Shown here: positions 61,168-64,000 of the stretch, piece after piece
Numbering within the stretch: position 1 is the stretch's first letter
Layout: the number at the start of each line of letters is the position of its first letter
Assembly: GCF_023806085.1 (NCBI RefSeq)
Contig: NZ_JAMSLX010000005.1
Coordinates: 186,001-250,000 of the forward strand
DNA length: 64,000 nt
Direction: 5' to 3'
From: Hephaestia sp. MAHUQ-44
GTDB taxonomy: Bacteria > Pseudomonadota > Alphaproteobacteria > Sphingomonadales > Sphingomonadaceae
Position numbers and translations under genes: made by a program
Notes under the pieces: model-generated
The model's database searches: none
What the model saw: only the letters and a program-made list of their open reading frames with translations
Told to the model about the DNA's origin: nothing

Positions 61168-61869
61168 TTACGCTCCTCCCGCCGGATGGTCAGCCGCATA
61201 GGCACGCGACGACACCTCATCGAGATGGTGGAGCAGATCGGCCGGATCGTCATAGACGCGCAGCGCCCAGCTTCGTTCGAGTTCCTCGCGGCCATAACCG
61301 CCCGAGAGCAATCCCACCCCGAGCGCGCGGCACCGCGCCGCCGCAAGCATATCCCACACGCTGTCGCCGACGACGATCGCATGATCAATCGGCACCCCGA
61401 GCCGCCGCGCGGCCTCGACGAACAGGTCGGGGTCGGGCTTGGCGAAGCGCACCTGATCGCGCGTCACCACCACATTCTTGTCGGAATCGACCCCGAGCGC
61501 ACGCAGATTGACGCTGGCGGTCTCGATCCGCCCGCTGGTCGCGATCGCCCAGGGCACACCCATGCCGGTCAGCGTGTCGAGCAATTCCTTGGCGCCCGGC
61601 AGCGGAACGACATCACCGGCGAGGCGATGATATGCCTCGGCATGACGCGCGCGCAGCCGCTGGATCATGGTCGCTTCGATCGGCCGGTCGATCTCGCGTA
61701 GCAATTGATCGGCGAACAGCCCGCCGCTCATCCCGATTTTGCGATGGATGCGCCAGACCGAGAGCGCGATGTCCTCCGACCGCAGCGCCTCGTGCCACGC
61801 CAGCACATGCTGATACACGCTGTCGACCAGCGTACCGTCGAGATCGAAGAGGAAGGAATTGCGCACCAT
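61168..61869 (-). CDS. HAD-superfamily phosphatase, phosphoglycolate/beta-phosphoglucomutase-like
   Basis: A 233-residue HAD hydrolase. Motif I is FDLDGTLVDSV; motif II AIATSGR; motif III/IV FAKPDPDLF and VVGDSVWDM. The cap domain is of the helical C1 type. Probably transcribed with the UDG-like gene 9 bp downstream. Substrate unknown. Confidence 0.87.
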   Translation of the reverse strand: MVRNSFLFDLDGTLVDSVYQHVLAWHEALRSEDIALSVWRIHRKIGMSGGLFADQLLREIDRPIEATMIQRLRARHAEAYHRLAGDVVPLPGAKELLDTLTGMGVPWAIATSGRIETASVNLRALGVDSDKNVVVTRDQVRFAKPDPDLFVEAARRLGVPIDHAIVVGDSVWDMLAAARCRALGVGLLSGGYGREELERSWALRVYDDPADLLHHLDEVSSRAYAADHPAGGA

Positions 61870-61977
61870 CGCAGGTCATCCGCCGCCATGACCTGCCAGC
61901 CAGGCCCATCGCGGCGTCTAGCAGATGCCCGACGCATTTCCCACCGGCGCGCCCCGCGCCGAAACGAACATGCCGGA

Positions 61978-62117
61978 AATGAAAAGGCGGGGCCGCAGCC
62001 CCGCCCTTATTTGGTGCAGTCAAGCTGCTTGTTAACAGCTGGCCCGCGATCTCTGAGATCAAACTCGTCTCACGCGAATGAAACGAAGTCAAGAGCCAGC
62101 CGCAACCAAGAGTCAAT
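61978..62117 (-). ncRNA. tracrRNA of the type II-C CRISPR system, possibly a long natural single-guide form
   Basis: Reading the minus strand 5' to 3': a 12-nt segment ATTGACTCTTGG (62117-62106) identical to a site in the cas9 promoter; a repeat-like segment starting GTTGCGGCTGGC; a hairpin around TTCGCG; the anti-repeat ending GGGCCAGCTGTTAAC (62045-62031); the nexus hairpin CAAG-CAG-CTTG (62031-62021); AAATAAG; and a GC terminator with T4. GCTGGC of the repeat-like part pairs with GCCAGC of the anti-repeat, and GTTG with TAAC/CAAT around it. The 3' half as tracrRNA is well supported; the 5' half as a guide-bearing tracr-L analogue is a hypothesis. The 5' end is unknown. Confidence 0.75.
61982..62006 (-). 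terminator. Intrinsic terminator of the tracrRNA
   Basis: On the minus strand an 8-bp stem GGCGGGGC / GCCCCGCC with a TGCG loop is followed by TTTTCATTT. It also shields the HAD gene at 61869 from the tracrRNA transcript. Confidence 0.88.
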
Positions 62118-62271
62118 GGCAATCGCCGAAGCAGTTACGCATGCCCTTGAGCCGGATGCGGGGTTGGATTTTCCGCCTCCTGCACAATGATGATTCATAG
62201 CTTTCCGGCTACTAGCGGCCTCATCCGCGGTATGGGCTCGCGGTCAGGCTACGCATCCTTGTGTTGCACCC

Positions 62272-62300
62272 CTTATCAACCGATATATGCCGATTGTCAA
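62272..62300 (-). promoter_or_regulatory. Predicted minus-strand promoter toward the tracrRNA
   Basis: Minus-strand TTGACA (62295-62300, perfect -35) and GATAAG (62272-62277) are 17 bp apart. The start would be near 62265, giving about 150 nt before the guide-like segment; a second, closer promoter may exist but none is convincing. Its -35 overlaps the -35 of the predicted cas9 promoter. Confidence 0.5.
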
Positions 62301-62322
62301 TCTCCAAGAGTCAATATTTTAT
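62294..62322 (+). promoter_or_regulatory. cas9: Predicted cas9 promoter
   Basis: TTGTCA (62294-62299) and TTTTAT (62317-62322) with a 17-bp spacer match a sigma70 promoter in five and four of six positions. Transcription would start near 62329, leaving a leader of about 120 nt before the cas9 ATG. The -35 lies in the perfect palindrome GATTG-T-CAATC (62292-62302). The spacer contains the 12-bp sequence shared with the tracrRNA 5' region. Confidence 0.5.
62304..62315. promoter_or_regulatory. Candidate target of the tracrRNA natural guide, inside the cas9 promoter
   Basis: CCAAGAGTCAAT is identical to 62106-62117, the bases directly 5' of the repeat-like part of the tracrRNA on the minus strand. 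Here it lies between the predicted -35 and -10 of cas9. On the guide-identical strand the flank on the PAM side reads GAGATTGAC. Confidence 0.55.
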
Positions 62323-62337
62323 GAGCCTCAACCACTA

Positions 62338-62389
62338 CATGGTGATCAATCTGATGGGAAGCAGCGCATGGTGGTCAATCTGCTAGGGA
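62338..62389 (+). repeat. Imperfect tandem direct repeat in the cas9 leader
   Basis: CATGGTGATCAATCTGATGGG (62338-62358, split here only by size) recurs with about three mismatches as CATGGTGGTCAATCTGCTAG and GGG from 62367, a 29-bp offset. The shared core TCAATCTG also follows the cas9 -35 in relaxed form (GTCAATCT at 62297). Its role is unknown. Confidence 0.55.
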
Positions 62390-62448
62390 GGGGCGAGAAG
62401 CTTGCGCAAATACGATTGAATAATAGTCTGTTCGCGGGGGAGAACAAT

Positions 62449-64000
62449 ATGCGGAGACTCGGACTCGACATCGGCACCAACAGCATCGGCTGGTGTCTCA
62501 TCGAAGACGATGAGCGGATCATCGACATCGGCGTGCGCATCTTCAGCGATGGGCGCGATCCCAAATCGGGCGCCAGCCTTGCGGTCGATCGCCGCGAGGC
62601 GCGGGCGATGCGGCGGCGCCGCGATCGCTATATCGGGCGGCGCTCGGCGTTTCTCGACAGCCTTGTCGATTATGGGTTGATGCCCGCCGACAGCGACGAG
62701 GCCAAATTGGTCGCCGAGCGCGATCCCTATGCGATCCGCGCCCGCGCGCTGACCGAACGGCTGGAGCCGTATGAGATCGGCCGGGCGCTGTTCCACCTCA
62801 ACCAGCGGCGCGGGTTCAAATCGAACCGCAAGGCCGATCGGCGCGTCAAAGACAATGAGGACGGCAAGATCGCGAGCGGCGCCAAGGCGCTCGATCAGGC
62901 GATGGCCGAGAGCGGCGCCGACACGCTCGGCCAGTTTCTGGCCGGCCGCGACCAGAAGCGCGTCCGGCTCGACAGCGACGCCCAAGGCTATGATTTCTAC
63001 CCGCAACGCCGCCATATCGACTATGAATTCGGCCGCATCTGGGAAGAGCAAGCGACGCACCATCCTGCCCTGCTGACCGACGAGGCGCGCGCCGCGCTGC
63101 ACCGCATCCTGTTCTTCCAGCGCCCGCTCAAGGAAGCGGTGGTCGGCGTGTGCACCTTCGTCCAGACCGAACGCCGGCTGCCCAAGGCGCATCCGCTGTT
63201 CCAGCAACGGCGGCTCTATGAAGAGGTCAACCAGCTCGAGATCACCACACCGGGCGAGGCCCCGCGCAAGCTGACGCTCGACCAGCGCGATGCGTTGATC
63301 CTCGAACTACGCGGCAAGCGGAAGGTGGCGTTCTCCACGCTCGCACGCCGCCTCAAGCTCCAGCCGGGCGAGAGCTTCAACAAGGCGAGCGAGACGCGCA
63401 CCGATCTGGCGGGTGACGAGGTCCATGCCGTGCTTGCCGACAAGAAGCGCTTCGGCAAAGCCTGGGCGCATCTGCCCGCCGAGCGCCAATGGACGATCAT
63501 CGCGCGACTGATCGACGAGGAAGACCCCGACGCGCTCCATATGTTCCTGACCGAGGAATGCGGGCTGGACGACGAGGCCGCGCGCAACACCGCCAAGGCG
63601 CCGCTGCCCGAGGGCCATGGGCGGCTGGGCGAGACCGCGACGCGGCGCATCCTCGACGAATTGCGGCGTGAGGTCATCACCTATGACGAGGCGGTGCGGC
63701 GCGCCGGCTGGCATCATTCGGACGACCGCACCAGTAAGAGTCTGGACTGCCTGCCTTATTATGGCGAGTTGCTGGCGCGCGACATTCCGCCGGGCAGCCA
63801 ACTCGCCACCGATCCGCCCGAGAAGCGGTTCGGCAAGATCACCAACCCCACGGTGCATATCGGGCTGCGGCAGCTCGAAAAACTGGTCAATGCGATCATC
63901 GCCATCCACGGCAAACCCGACCAGATCGTTGTCGAACTCGCGCGCGAATTGAAGCTCAACGAGAAAGACCGCGCCGAGCACGATCGCCGCATCCACCGCG
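62449..64000 (+). CDS. cas9: CRISPR-associated endonuclease Cas9, type II-C (5' part; continues past window end)
   Basis: RNA-guided DNA endonuclease, here the first 517 codons. The ATG at 62449 has GGGGGAG six bases upstream. RuvC-I is at the very N-terminus, MRRLGLDIGTNSIGWCLIED, with catalytic Asp7. The arginine-rich bridge helix is RREARAMRRRRDRYIGRRSA (49-66). A compact REC lobe follows, with LNQRRGFKSNRKA at 117-129. RuvC-II is IVVELARELKLN with catalytic Glu496. The position of RuvC-II matches small type II-C enzymes, so the full protein should be about 1050-1100 residues, with HNH and PAM-interacting domains beyond the window. No frameshift in the visible part. It is the first gene of its strand, with cas1/cas2 and the array expected downstream. 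Confidence 0.95.
   Translation, partial: MRRLGLDIGTNSIGWCLIEDDERIIDIGVRIFSDGRDPKSGASLAVDRREARAMRRRRDRYIGRRSAFLDSLVDYGLMPADSDEAKLVAERDPYAIRARALTERLEPYEIGRALFHLNQRRGFKSNRKADRRVKDNEDGKIASGAKALDQAMAESGADTLGQFLAGRDQKRVRLDSDAQGYDFYPQRRHIDYEFGRIWEEQATHHPALLTDEARAALHRILFFQRPLKEAVVGVCTFVQTERRLPKAHPLFQQRRLYEEVNQLEITTPGEAPRKLTLDQRDALILELRGKRKVAFSTLARRLKLQPGESFNKASETRTDLAGDEVHAVLADKKRFGKAWAHLPAERQWTIIARLIDEEDPDALHMFLTEECGLDDEAARNTAKAPLPEGHGRLGETATRRILDELRREVITYDEAVRRAGWHHSDDRTSKSLDCLPYYGELLARDIPPGSQLATDPPEKRFGKITNPTVHIGLRQLEKLVNAIIAIHGKPDQIVVELARELKLNEKDRAEHDRRIHR

Noticed and set aside
62071-62160. tracrRNA on the plus strand, using CCAGCCGCAAC (62096-62106) as anti-repeat
   Set aside because: The plus-strand downstream sequence lacks a nexus and a proper terminator, whereas the minus strand has anti-repeat, nexus and terminator in order. 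It stays a fallback if the array repeat begins GTTGCGGCTGG and pairs better here.
62000-62448. CRISPR array upstream of cas9
   Set aside because: No set of regularly spaced ~36-bp repeats is present; the repeat-like and anti-repeat segments each occur once and fit a tracrRNA instead.

Overview
The window looks like chromosomal DNA of a high-GC alphaproteobacterium, most likely a sphingomonad (order Sphingomonadales). The evidence is the strong GC bias, the gene order (rpsL-rpsG-fusA; mdh-sucD-sucA-sucB-lpd; sdhC-sdhD-sdhA-sdhB; groES-groEL with a CIRCE operator), an alphaproteobacterial LexA box and a type II-C cas9. This is inferred from gene content and motifs; no database search was possible.

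Layout. 1-3.1 kb: end of the str operon. 3.4-10.6 kb: bactofilin, pyruvate dehydrogenase E2 and E3, and dapD. 10.7-14.3 kb: flavin oxidoreductase, M3 peptidase and glutathione transferase. 14.4-16.7 kb: groESL. 16.8-20.7 kb: sppA and membrane proteins. 20.8-28.6 kb: 2-oxoglutarate dehydrogenase, sucD and mdh. 28.8-30.6 kb: a secreted GH2 enzyme with a LacI-type operator inside its signal-peptide codons. 30.7-35.8 kb: zapE, a thioesterase and succinate dehydrogenase. 36-38.7 kb: two tandem soluble globin-type chemoreceptors with almost identical signalling halves. 38.8-42 kb: prmA, dapB, nth and tRNA-Arg(CCG). 42-44.8 kb: a radical-SAM plus UdgX repair pair behind a LexA box. 44.8-54 kb: a poorly characterised accessory region of secreted, membrane and SHOCT proteins, an AraC regulator with a 21-bp-spaced direct repeat, and a doubly frameshifted TPM gene. 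54-61.9 kb: oxidoreductases, an FdhF/YdeP-type molybdoenzyme, a complete 268-bp MITE-like element and a degraded end of the same family. 62-64 kb: a type II-C CRISPR-Cas locus running off the window end.

The most interesting part is the CRISPR edge. cas9 starts at 62449 and is cut by the window end after 517 codons. Upstream, on the opposite strand, lies a convincing tracrRNA with anti-repeat, nexus hairpin and a GC-rich terminator followed by T4. The 5' part of the same strand holds a repeat-like segment that can pair with the anti-repeat. Immediately before that segment sit 12 nt identical to a site inside the predicted cas9 promoter, between its -35 and -10. This is the architecture of a natural single-guide RNA (a tracr-L analogue) that would let Cas9 repress its own promoter. 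The CRISPR array and cas1/cas2 are not in the window.

How the genes work together: the central part is a dense set of TCA-cycle and lipoamide-enzyme genes with two separate lpd copies, one beside each E2. Genome-maintenance genes recur: nth, rSAM-UdgX and a second uracil-DNA-glycosylase-family protein next to the CRISPR locus. Most genes sit in short operons with ATGA or GTGA stop-start overlaps.
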